NCBI GenBank assembly: GCA_018713425.1
Contig: DVOT01000071.1
Coordinates: 1 to 36,172, forward strand
Reading direction: 5' to 3'
DNA length: 36,172 bases
Source: Alectryocaccomicrobium faecavium
Lineage (GTDB): Bacteria > Bacillota > Clostridia > Christensenellales > Aristaeellaceae
Translations under genes and position numbers: made by a program
The notes under the pieces: model-generated
Databases searched by the model: none
Told to the model about the DNA's origin: nothing
What the model saw: the letters and a program-made list of their open reading frames with translations, nothing else
Shown: positions 24,095 to 31,376 of the stretch, piece by piece
How positions within the stretch are numbered: the stretch's first letter is position 1
How the letters are laid out: each line of letters begins with the position of its first letter

Positions 24095-25660
24095 ATGAAT
24101 CTTGTGGAAGCGTTGGTAGTCACTTTGGCTTGCGCCGCTGTATCGCGTTTTTATCTTCACATGCTGCAATTGGAAAGCTATCAGTTGGATGGCTATCTGC
24201 GCTGGATGAACAACAACCGGGAACGCTTATTTGGCGCGACGCTGGCCGTAGGGCTTACTGCAACCGTTGCTTCGCTGCTGCTTCCGCTGTTTTTTATGAT
24301 GTTTGCCCGGCATACCGGGCAGATGATTGGCGATATCGTTACGCTGGTGGGCTTTGCGGCAGCCGCGCTGTATACATTTCAATCGCAATATGCCGTCGCG
24401 CAGAAAAAGCCGCTGGTGTTTACGCCACGCATGATCCGTTTGGCGGCGTGCCAATGCGCGCTGATTCTTCTTTTGGCTGGGCTGCTTAGCTGGCTGAGCA
24501 TCCCGCCGTATCTTTTGTTCATCGCCGTGCCATACATGCCGTTGGCTTCGGGCTTTCTGATGCAGCCGGTGGAACAGCGGATCCATGCGAAATTTGCCGC
24601 GCAGGCGAAGGCCAGATTGGCCCAGATCGAGGGGCTGATCAAAATTGGGATCACGGGTAGCTTTGGCAAAACTTCCACCAAATTTGCCCTGGCCACCATT
24701 CTTTCCGAAAAGTACAGGACGTATGCCTCGCCGGGCAGCACCAATACCCCGATGGGGCTCTCGCGCGTGATCAACGAGCAACTGGAAGACGATTGCGAGG
24801 TTTTTATTGCTGAAATGGGTTCGCGGCATGTTGGCGACATCCGCGAACTTTGCCAGTTGGTGGAACCGCAATATGGCGTGATCACCAGCATTGGCGCCGC
24901 ACATTTGGAAACCTTTGGCAACATCGCCACGGTTGCCAACGCAAAGTTTGAACTGATTGAGTCGCTTCCGAAAGATGGTTGCGCCTTCTTTGGCACGGGT
25001 GGAGAAATCGACAAATTGTATGCGCGGTGCCACATGCGAAAAGTTTCCGCAGGAATTGAAACGGGAAACGTGCGGGCATACGATATTGAAAGCGGGCCCT
25101 TTGGCAGCCGTTTCACGCTTGCGCGCGGAGAAGAGCACGTTCGCTGCGAAACGCAGCTTTTGGGCCGGCATAATATCGCCAACATCACCCTGGCCAGCGC
25201 TGTTGCGTCGGAATTGGGCATGAAGCTGTCAGAAATCGCGCGCGGCATCCGCAAAATTCAGCCAGTGGAGCACCGGTTGCAATTGATCCGCGGCCCGGTG
25301 AGTGTGATAGATGATGCGTTCAATTCCAATCCGGAAGGCGCAAAAGAAGCGTTGAACGTTCTTTCGGGCTTTTTGGGGCAACGCGTTATCGTGACGCCAG
25401 GCATGGTGGAGATGGGCGAGGAAGAAGACCGGTATAACTATATTTTCGGCACGCAGATCGCCGCGGTGTGCGACGCGGCCATCTTGGTGGGAGAAAAGCA
25501 TACCAAGCCCATCGCGAAAGGATTGGTGCAAAGCGGGTTTGATCGGAACAAACTGTTCGTTGTCGCCAGCTTGGAAGAAGCACAGGAAAAGTTGAAATCG
25601 CTGGTGAAAAGTGGCGACGTCGTTTTGTTCGAAAATGACCTACCGGACAATTATTCCTGA
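24095..25660 (+). CDS. Membrane-anchored MurF-like Mur ligase
   Basis: 521 residues. About five hydrophobic segments fill the first 155 residues (1-20, 47-70, 78-98, 117-135, 137-155), replacing the UDP-binding N-terminal domain of ordinary Mur ligases. The ATP-binding P-loop is GSFGKTST at 188-195, followed by ASPGSTNTPMGLSRVI, the Mur central segment AEMGSRHVGDI, ITSIGAAHLETFG, and a C-terminal domain with VEHRLQ and DDAFNSNPEGAKEAL, all closest to MurF. MurF joins D-Ala-D-Ala to UDP-MurNAc-tripeptide; the next gene encodes a D-Ala-D-Ala ligase, which agrees. Membrane anchoring suggests action close to the inner membrane face. Whether it is the only MurF of the cell or a paralogue cannot be told. 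Confidence 0.9.
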   Translation: MNLVEALVVTLACAAVSRFYLHMLQLESYQLDGYLRWMNNNRERLFGATLAVGLTATVASLLLPLFFMMFARHTGQMIGDIVTLVGFAAAALYTFQSQYAVAQKKPLVFTPRMIRLAACQCALILLLAGLLSWLSIPPYLLFIAVPYMPLASGFLMQPVEQRIHAKFAAQAKARLAQIEGLIKIGITGSFGKTSTKFALATILSEKYRTYASPGSTNTPMGLSRVINEQLEDDCEVFIAEMGSRHVGDIRELCQLVEPQYGVITSIGAAHLETFGNIATVANAKFELIESLPKDGCAFFGTGGEIDKLYARCHMRKVSAGIETGNVRAYDIESGPFGSRFTLARGEEHVRCETQLLGRHNIANITLASAVASELGMKLSEIARGIRKIQPVEHRLQLIRGPVSVIDDAFNSNPEGAKEALNVLSGFLGQRVIVTPGMVEMGEEEDRYNYIFGTQIAAVCDAAILVGEKHTKPIAKGLVQSGFDRNKLFVVASLEEAQEKLKSLVKSGDVVLFENDLPDNYS

Positions 25661-25676
25661 TGGGAGGTTAGAGAGT

Positions 25677-26837
25677 ATGAAGACTCGACTGGCGATTGTT
25701 TTTGGCAGCCGTGCCTGCGAGCACGATGTATCCATCATTTCCGGCTTGCAGGCTCTGTACGCGGCCGATGCTCAGAAATACGACGCATTCCCAGTATACA
25801 TTTCGCGCGAAGGCGAGTGGTTCGTTGGCGACGCGTTGCGCAAGATGGAATTTTATAAAAAGCCGGATTGGGGCGCGGTCAGGCGCGTGTTTCCCGCGGG
25901 AAAGCATGGCAAGCTCGCGCTCATGGATGCGCAGGAGCACAAAGGGTTGTTCAAAAAAGGGGAGCCGGATGTGCTGGCGGACGTGGTTATGCCAGTGCTG
26001 CACGGCATGAATGGAGAGGACGGCACACTGTCGGGCATGATGGAGATGTGGGGCATCCCCTATACCTCTTCCGGCGTATTGGGTTCCTCGGTGGGCATGG
26101 ACAAAATTGCCATGAAGCAATTGTTCCGCGGATGCGGTTTTCCCATTTTGGATTGGCTGGGCGTGGAGCGCAACCAGTGGTTTGAAGAGCGCGAGGCGAT
26201 TTTGGATCGCGTGGAAAAAGCATTGGCCTATCCGGTATTCGTGAAACCGGCAAATTTGGGCTCGTCCATTGGCATTAGCAAAGCGGAAGACCGCCAGGCG
26301 CTTTCGGACGCGCTGGACGTTGCTTCCTCGTACGACCGCCGGTTGCTCGTGGAACGCGGCCTAACAAACTTTAAGGAAATCAACTGCGCGGCGCTGGGGT
26401 ATGCGAATGACATTGAGGTTTCCGCAACGGAAATGCCCACGAGCTGGGAAGCATTCCTTTCGTTTGACGATAAGTATTTGCGCGGCAAGGGCGCGAAAGG
26501 GATGGAAGCGCTGGCGCGCAAGATTCCTGCACCTGTGGAGCCGCAAGTGGAAGCGCGCGTAAAAGAGCTCACCAGGGCGGTATTTTCCGCGCTGGATTGT
26601 AAGGGCGTGGCGCGCGTGGATTTCTTGCTGGATGAAGTAAGCGGCGAACTGTATGTGGGGGAAATCAATACCATTCCCGGTTCCTTGGCGTTTTATCTGT
26701 GGGAAGCTACTGGCTTAAAATTTGGCGCGTTGGTGGATAAAATGGTCGAATATGCGTTGCGCGCGAGCCAGGATAAACGTCAGAGCGTGTTTTCCTACGA
26801 TTCTTCGATTTTGCAGCGGGGGACAGGAAAGGCGTAG
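25677..26837 (+). CDS. D-alanine--D-alanine ligase family (ATP-grasp)
   Basis: 386 residues. GSRACEHDVSI places the conserved Glu at residue 15, as in DdlB; FVKPANLGSSIGISKA supplies the Ser of the substrate triad; DDKYLRGKG retains the Lys-Tyr of the omega-loop, which favours D-Ala-D-Ala over D-Ala-D-Lac. The metal site GEINTIPGSLAFYLWEATGL differs after PGS from common Ddl sequences (PGMTSHSL), marking a distinct clostridial subfamily. ATG 25677 has GGGAGG nine bases before it and only sixteen bases separate it from the Mur ligase. Product would be the substrate of MurF. Confidence 0.9.
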   Translation: MKTRLAIVFGSRACEHDVSIISGLQALYAADAQKYDAFPVYISREGEWFVGDALRKMEFYKKPDWGAVRRVFPAGKHGKLALMDAQEHKGLFKKGEPDVLADVVMPVLHGMNGEDGTLSGMMEMWGIPYTSSGVLGSSVGMDKIAMKQLFRGCGFPILDWLGVERNQWFEEREAILDRVEKALAYPVFVKPANLGSSIGISKAEDRQALSDALDVASSYDRRLLVERGLTNFKEINCAALGYANDIEVSATEMPTSWEAFLSFDDKYLRGKGAKGMEALARKIPAPVEPQVEARVKELTRAVFSALDCKGVARVDFLLDEVSGELYVGEINTIPGSLAFYLWEATGLKFGALVDKMVEYALRASQDKRQSVFSYDSSILQRGTGKA

Positions 26838-26900
26838 GATGCGCATTGTCACGCGGACAGCCCTTTGGCGCATATACTGGGAAAAAGGGGGGCGGTCTGC

Positions 26901-27152
26901 GTGACATTTTCTCAATTGCGCGATAAAGACGTGATCAATATTCCTGATGGGCGTAAGCTTGGCAAGCCCATCGACTTGACTCTTTGTGAGAACGCTATGA
27001 TTGAGGCCATCGTCGTTCCTGGCCCTAGTAGCATTTGGAACTGCTTTTCGCGCGAACGGGAAGGGTGCGCAATCCCATGGAATCGCATCCGTCGCATTGG
27101 AGACGACGTTATTTTGGTGGATTTGGATGCGAATTTTTGGAATCAACAATAA
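26901..27152 (+). CDS. YlmC/YmxH-family PRC-barrel protein
   Basis: 83 residues starting with GTG at 26901 after a G-rich box (GGGGGG at 26887-26892). LRDKDVINIPDGRKLGKPIDLTL and the end IPWNRIRRIGDDVILVDLD are typical of the small YlmC/YmxH family found in spore-forming Firmicutes. It folds as a PRC-like beta-barrel; the function is unknown, with a link to sporulation by family annotation only. nrdR follows, a frequent arrangement. The sixty-odd bases upstream show a TATACT at 26873 but no -35 at the correct distance. Confidence 0.85.
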   Translation: MTFSQLRDKDVINIPDGRKLGKPIDLTLCENAMIEAIVVPGPSSIWNCFSREREGCAIPWNRIRRIGDDVILVDLDANFWNQQ

Positions 27153-27168
27153 TTTTCGCGTGCAAGGC

Positions 27169-27186
27169 GCGGCAATGCCTTGCCGC
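27169..27186 (+). other. Short hairpin with a competing alternative, ylmC-nrdR gap
   Basis: GCGGCAA (27169-27175) and TTGCCGC (27180-27186) form a 7-bp hairpin with a four-base loop. GCAAGGC (27162-27168) can instead pair with GCCTTGC (27177-27183), so the two folds exclude each other. No U-run follows, so this is not a clear terminator. The remaining gap to 27267 is AT-rich and I see nothing else in it. Confidence 0.4.
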
Positions 27187-27267
27187 ACTTACAGGCTGCC
27201 AAGGAAATTGTACAACATTATCCATTCTCTAATCAGAAGTTTATTTAACATTTTTCCGGAAAGGGTC

Positions 27268-27296
27268 TAGACGAATCGTGATTTATGGTGTATAAT
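27268..27296 (+). promoter_or_regulatory. Promoter of nrdR
   Basis: Perfect -10 TATAAT (27291-27296), 17-base spacer and a weak -35 TAGACG (27268-27273). The leader of about sixty bases includes a direct repeat of GTGCGCTTGC at 27318-27327 and 27330-27339. Confidence 0.7.
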
Positions 27297-27317
27297 AGTT
27301 TACGCAGGCAGGTATGG

Positions 27318-27339
27318 GTGCGCTTGCTTGTGCGCTTGC
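27318..27339 (+). repeat. Direct repeat in the nrdR leader
   Basis: GTGCGCTTGC occurs twice with a 12-base period between the promoter and the ribosome-binding site. It does not resemble a NrdR box. It could be a regulator half-site pair or a chance repeat. Confidence 0.4.
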
Positions 27340-27364
27340 GTGAGACAAAGAAGGTGCAAACCGC

Positions 27365-27868
27365 GTGAAATGTAGATATTGTAACTCAATGGAGAGCCGT
27401 GTGGTAGATTCGCGGCAAACGGAGGATGGCACGGTGATCCGCCGCCGCCGGGAGTGCGAAAAATGCGGCCGCAGATTCACGACGTACGAAAAGATTGATA
27501 TTGCACCGCTTATGGTGATTAAAAAAGATCAAAAGCGCCAATGCTTTGATGTGGATAAGATTCGCACTGGTTTAATCAAGGCTTGCGAGAAGCGCCCGGT
27601 TTCTTTGGAGCAGATTGATGAGCTCGCCAGGAGCGTCGAAATGGAGGTTTATAACCGGTTTGATCCGGAAGTGAGCAGCCAGGTAATCGGCGAATTGGTG
27701 ATGGAGCGCCTGAAAAAGCTCGATGAAGTGGCGTATGTGCGTTTTGCTTCGGTGCATCGCCAATTCCGCGATATACAAACCCTCATGGACGAGCTAGGAA
27801 AGCTCCTGAATGAAAGCGTGGCCGACAACAACTCGCGTTCGTCGGAAGATATACGCGCAAATATGTGA
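27365..27868 (+). CDS. nrdR: Transcriptional repressor NrdR
   Basis: 167 residues, slightly longer than the usual 150. The zinc ribbon has Cys3, Cys6, Cys31 and Cys34 (MKCRYC...CEKC) and continues RRFTTYEK; the ATP-cone domain follows (VIKKDQKRQCFDVDKIRTGLIKACEKRPV). NrdR senses dATP/ATP and represses ribonucleotide reductase genes, none of which is in this window. GTG 27365 has AAGAAGG upstream. The C-terminal extension is polar (VADNNSRSSEDIRANM). The two-component genes begin twenty bases later, so they may share this transcript. Confidence 0.96.
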   Translation: MKCRYCNSMESRVVDSRQTEDGTVIRRRRECEKCGRRFTTYEKIDIAPLMVIKKDQKRQCFDVDKIRTGLIKACEKRPVSLEQIDELARSVEMEVYNRFDPEVSSQVIGELVMERLKKLDEVAYVRFASVHRQFRDIQTLMDELGKLLNESVADNNSRSSEDIRANM

Positions 27869-27887
27869 AAGAAAAGGGGAGACGCGC

Positions 27888-28589
27888 ATGGCTAATGAAC
27901 TGATTCTCGCGGTTGACGACGAGGCTCATATTCTTGAATTGTTGTCGTTCAATCTGGAGGCTTCCGGCTATCGTGTAGTGACGGCTGCCACGGGTGAAGA
28001 TGCGCTCACGGTTTGCCAGCAAGAACGCCCCGCCATGGTGTTGCTGGACATCATGTTGCCGGGTATGGACGGCATGGAAGTGTGCCGTCGCTTAAAGGGC
28101 GCGCCTACGACGGCCGATATTCCGATTATTATGCTCACCGCCAAGGGAGAAGAAGTGGACAAGATTTTGGGCCTGGAGCTCGGCGCGGACGATTATATTA
28201 CCAAGCCGTTCTCTGTGCGCGAACTGATTGCCCGCGTGAAGGCGCTGTTGCGTCGCGCCGCGCCGCAAAACGATGACGAAGGCATTTTGCATGTGGGTAG
28301 CCTTACCATCGATGTGGGCAACTACGAGGCGTTCCGCAATGGAGAAAAGCTTTCGCTCACGCTCAAGGAATTTGAACTGCTCAAGCTGTTGGTCATCAGC
28401 CGCGGCAAAGTGCTCACGCGCGACTTCTTGCTCGATCGCATTTGGGGCTATGAGTTCTATGGCGAAACCCGCACGGTCGATGTGCATATTCGCCACATTC
28501 GCCAGAAGCTGGGAGACGACGCCCACTATATCGAAACCATCCGTGGCGTCGGTTACAAATTTAACGATAGGCAGGAAAACCGCCTGTGA
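27888..28589 (+). CDS. OmpR/PhoB-family response regulator
   Basis: 233 residues. The receiver domain has the acidic pair Asp10-Asp11, phospho-acceptor Asp54 in LLDIMLPGMDG, the Thr of IIMLTAKGEE and the Lys of DDYITKPFS. The winged-helix DNA-binding domain spans about 138-228 (LTLKEFELLKLLVISRGKVLTRDFLLDRIWGYEF...TVDVHIRHIRQKLGDD...IRGVGYKF). ATG 27888 is preceded by AAAGGGGAG; an upstream in-frame extension is inside nrdR. The stop overlaps the kinase start (GTGA, 28586-28589). The closest types are PhoP/PhoB and WalR; no pho genes are nearby to decide. Confidence 0.93.
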   Translation: MANELILAVDDEAHILELLSFNLEASGYRVVTAATGEDALTVCQQERPAMVLLDIMLPGMDGMEVCRRLKGAPTTADIPIIMLTAKGEEVDKILGLELGADDYITKPFSVRELIARVKALLRRAAPQNDDEGILHVGSLTIDVGNYEAFRNGEKLSLTLKEFELLKLLVISRGKVLTRDFLLDRIWGYEFYGETRTVDVHIRHIRQKLGDDAHYIETIRGVGYKFNDRQENRL

Positions 28590-30091
28590 GAGTAAAGGTC
28601 GCTTTTCTCGCGACCGCGGTCAATCTGCTGTTGACCATTATTTTGGTTCTGGTATGCGTGAGCCATGCGGACGCGCAATATACCGAATTGTGCCGCCTGT
28701 CCGCGACAACGCAGGATAGTGCGGCTTTTTGTGAAGCAGATTTGATCGCGCCACTCGCGGGATTTGTTATAGCCATCGTATGCGCAAGCGCGCTGGTGGA
28801 ATTTTGTGTGCTTGCGCTGGTCATCCGGCACGTGAATAAAGAGGCGCGGGATGCGCTTAACGTGCTGGATGCGTTTTGCCAAGGCGAATATAGCGAACGA
28901 ATGCAGCCCTCGACGGGGAGCTTTGCCCAGGAGCGCGAACGTTTCAATGCGTTGCTTTCTCAATTGCAGGATCGTTTGAAAAAGTTGCATAGCCGCAATC
29001 AGGCGGTGGATTTGGTGATGACGCGCATGCAAAACGGCTTGATCGCCGTGGACGCAGATTTGCGCGTTATCTTGGTTACGACCGTGGCCAAGGAATTGTT
29101 GGGCATCAAGGGCAATGCTGAGGGATTGCCCATTGTTGACGCTTCCAAAGACGTGCGGTTGGATCAACTGTTTTCCGATGCCATGCGCCATGCGGACGGT
29201 ATCTACACCAATGAAGTGGCGGCTCGCATGCCCGGTGGACGCGGTCACCGTCCGCTGCGCTTGTATGTATCCGTTATGCGGCAGGAAGGCAAAGTGGTGG
29301 GCGCTTTGGCTTTGGTGGAGGATATTACAAAGCTGCGCATGCTGGAACAGGTGCGAACGGATTTTGCCGCGAATGTTTCGCACGAGTTAAAAACCCCGCT
29401 TACCTCCATCAAAGGGTTTGTGGAAACGTTGATGAACGGCGCGATCGAAAAGCCGGAGATGGCGCAGAAATTTTTGCGCATCATTATGCTGGAGGCGGAT
29501 CGCCTCACGCGCTTGATCAACGACATTTTGTCGATTTCTAAGCTGGAATCCGGCGAAGATTCTGGCGCCAAGGAGCGCATCCGGATCGACGAAGTTGCAC
29601 GCAATGTGGTGGAAATGCTGGAATTGCACGCTTCGGAAAAAGAGGTCACTTTGCACGCATACGATTGCCCGCCCACCTACGTGCTGGGGCATCCGGATCG
29701 GGTTGAACAGATGATGATCAACCTGATTGAAAATGCCATCAAGTACAATAAGCCTGGCGGAAGCGTATCCATCCGCATTTTCCCCAACGGAAAAGAAGTG
29801 AACATCTCCATTTCTGATACAGGCATCGGGATTGCGGAGGAACACTTGCCGCGCTTGTTTGAGCGCTTTTATCGCGTGGATAAAGGCCGTTCCCGCTCGA
29901 TGGGTGGAACCGGGCTGGGTCTGGCCATCGTGAAGCATATCGTCCGTTCCATGGATGGTATGATAGAGGTACATTCTAAATTGGGCGAGGGAACCGAGTT
30001 CTTGATTACGCTGCCGCAGGAGGCCGATTCGCAAAGCGCACAAGCGGCTGGTGGAGATGCGACACAAAATGAGGGGGAAGCTGAAGAATGA
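28586..30091 (+). CDS. Sensor histidine kinase, PhoR/WalK type
   Basis: 501 residues. Two transmembrane helices (about 6-26 and 55-80) enclose a short outside loop of about 28 residues that contains Cys36 and Cys49. A HAMP-like linker follows, a PAS domain at about 140-250 (MQNGLIAVDADLRVILVTTVAKELLGI), then HisKA with phospho-acceptor His266 in VSHELKTPLTSIKGF, and HATPase_c with the N box NLIENAIKYN, G1 DTGIGI, F box FERFYRV and G2 GGTGLGLAIVK. The C-terminus is Gln/Ala/Glu-rich. GTG start overlaps the regulator's stop, and its own stop overlaps the aldo/keto reductase start, so all three are coupled. Confidence 0.93.
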   Translation: MRVKVAFLATAVNLLLTIILVLVCVSHADAQYTELCRLSATTQDSAAFCEADLIAPLAGFVIAIVCASALVEFCVLALVIRHVNKEARDALNVLDAFCQGEYSERMQPSTGSFAQERERFNALLSQLQDRLKKLHSRNQAVDLVMTRMQNGLIAVDADLRVILVTTVAKELLGIKGNAEGLPIVDASKDVRLDQLFSDAMRHADGIYTNEVAARMPGGRGHRPLRLYVSVMRQEGKVVGALALVEDITKLRMLEQVRTDFAANVSHELKTPLTSIKGFVETLMNGAIEKPEMAQKFLRIIMLEADRLTRLINDILSISKLESGEDSGAKERIRIDEVARNVVEMLELHASEKEVTLHAYDCPPTYVLGHPDRVEQMMINLIENAIKYNKPGGSVSIRIFPNGKEVNISISDTGIGIAEEHLPRLFERFYRVDKGRSRSMGGTGLGLAIVKHIVRSMDGMIEVHSKLGEGTEFLITLPQEADSQSAQAAGGDATQNEGEAEE

Positions 30092-31224
30092 ATTATCGCA
30101 AATTTCCAGGAACAGACATTACTGCCAGCGCCCTAGGAATGGGGTGCATGCGCCTGCCGGTTTTGCCCGGAGAAGATCATCCCATTGACCGTGCAGAAGG
30201 AAAGCGAATGGTGGATCGTGCGATAGACGGCGGCATTACATATTTTGATACTGCTTACGGCTATCACAATGAGGAAAGCGAAGTTTTTGTAGGCGAAGCT
30301 TTGAAAGGCCTTCGCAATCGGGTGACGCTCACCACCAAATTGCCCTGCTGGAAGGTGGAAAAGCGCAAGGATATGGATGCGCTGCTGGATACGCAATTGC
30401 AACGCTTGCAGACCGACCATGTTGATTTCTATTTGTTGCATGCGCTAAACGCCAAATCGTTTGATAAAATGGTTTCTTTGGGCGTGTTTGAATTCCTTGA
30501 TCGCGCGCAAGCGCAGGGAAAGATCCGCTATCCTGGTTTTTCCTTCCACGACGATAGCGAAACGTTCCGTCGCATTGTGGACGCGTATGACTGGAAGTTG
30601 GCGCAGGTGCAGATGAACATTCTCGATGAGCATAAGCAAGCCACGATGGATGGCGTGCGCTATGCCGCGAAGAAGGGGATCGGTATCGTGGTGATGGAAC
30701 CGCTGCGCGGCGGCGCGCTGGCCAAGACCCTGCCGCCAGAGGTTCGCGATATTTACGCCAATGCGCCAGAACAGCGCAGCAGCGTGGAGTGGGCCTTCCG
30801 CTATTTGCTGGATAAGAGCGAATTCATTACGATTCTTTCCGGCATGTCAGACATGCAGCAATTGGAAGACAATTTGCGCATTTTTAGCGAAGCGGGTGTG
30901 GACTGCCTTTCCGGCGCACAGAGGGAGATGTTGGCTCGCGTGCGCGAAGCTTATGAGAATCGCGTCCGCGTAGGTTGCACAGGCTGCGAATATTGCCAGC
31001 CTTGCCCGGCGGAGGTACCCATTCCCAAGATTTTCCGCCCATACGATCAAGCGGCCATTTTTGACGATTTCCAGCCGTATTTTGCGCGCTACGCTAAGGA
31101 AATCGGCCAAAATCGTTGCCAGGATTGCGGCGCATGTGAAGCGGCATGCCCGCAGAAGATCCCGGTTCGGGAATGGTTGAGGAAGATCCAGGCCGAATAC
31201 GAAGCACAGAGTGCCCAGCAATAG
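30088..31224 (+). CDS. Aldo/keto reductase with C-terminal [4Fe-4S] domain
   Basis: 378 residues. The TIM-barrel part has the AKR catalytic tetrad: Asp and Tyr in YFDTAYGYH, Lys in TTKLP and His in FYLLHALN. The C-terminus has two ferredoxin-like cysteine sets, CTGCEYCQPCP and CQDCGACEAACP, so one or two [4Fe-4S] clusters. Such fusions occur widely in anaerobes; the substrate is unknown and electrons may pass between NADPH and Fe-S carriers. ATG 30088 overlaps the kinase stop (ATGA) after a GGGGGAAG box. An intrinsic terminator follows at 31250-31281. Translational coupling with a two-component system is unusual for this enzyme. Confidence 0.93.
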   Translation: MNYRKFPGTDITASALGMGCMRLPVLPGEDHPIDRAEGKRMVDRAIDGGITYFDTAYGYHNEESEVFVGEALKGLRNRVTLTTKLPCWKVEKRKDMDALLDTQLQRLQTDHVDFYLLHALNAKSFDKMVSLGVFEFLDRAQAQGKIRYPGFSFHDDSETFRRIVDAYDWKLAQVQMNILDEHKQATMDGVRYAAKKGIGIVVMEPLRGGALAKTLPPEVRDIYANAPEQRSSVEWAFRYLLDKSEFITILSGMSDMQQLEDNLRIFSEAGVDCLSGAQREMLARVREAYENRVRVGCTGCEYCQPCPAEVPIPKIFRPYDQAAIFDDFQPYFARYAKEIGQNRCQDCGACEAACPQKIPVREWLRKIQAEYEAQSAQQ

Positions 31225-31249
31225 TTGGCCAGATCAGAGAAAAGCCTGA

Positions 31250-31281
31250 GCGGAACGGCAAAATGCCGTTCCGCTGTTTTT
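31250..31281 (+). terminator. Intrinsic terminator after the aldo/keto reductase
   Basis: A perfect 10-bp stem (GCGGAACGGC at 31250-31259, complement at 31265-31274) with loop AAAAT is followed directly by TGTTTTT. It closes the nrdR-regulator-kinase-reductase unit. Confidence 0.9.
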
Positions 31282-31307
31282 CCATGGAATTGTGCTGCCG
31301 TATAGGC

Positions 31308-31336
31308 TTGATTTCTTACAGAGTTCTATGTATAAT
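31308..31336 (+). promoter_or_regulatory. Sigma-A promoter of lon
   Basis: -35 TTGATT (31308-31313), 17-base spacer, perfect -10 TATAAT (31331-31336). The predicted leader is only about 35 bases. I find no CIRCE inverted repeat or CtsR-like tandem site around it. Confidence 0.82.
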
Positions 31337-31376
31337 AACGGATAGAAATGCGGAAGGGATAGAGAAACCAAGGCTT

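Noticed and set aside
26838..26900. Promoter before ylmC (TATACT at 26873)
   Set aside because: No -35 at 16-18 bases and no extended -10; co-transcription with ddl is simpler.
31225..31376. CIRCE or CtsR operator before lon
   Set aside because: I looked for the 9-9-9 inverted repeat and for GGTCAAA-type heptad tandems and saw neither.
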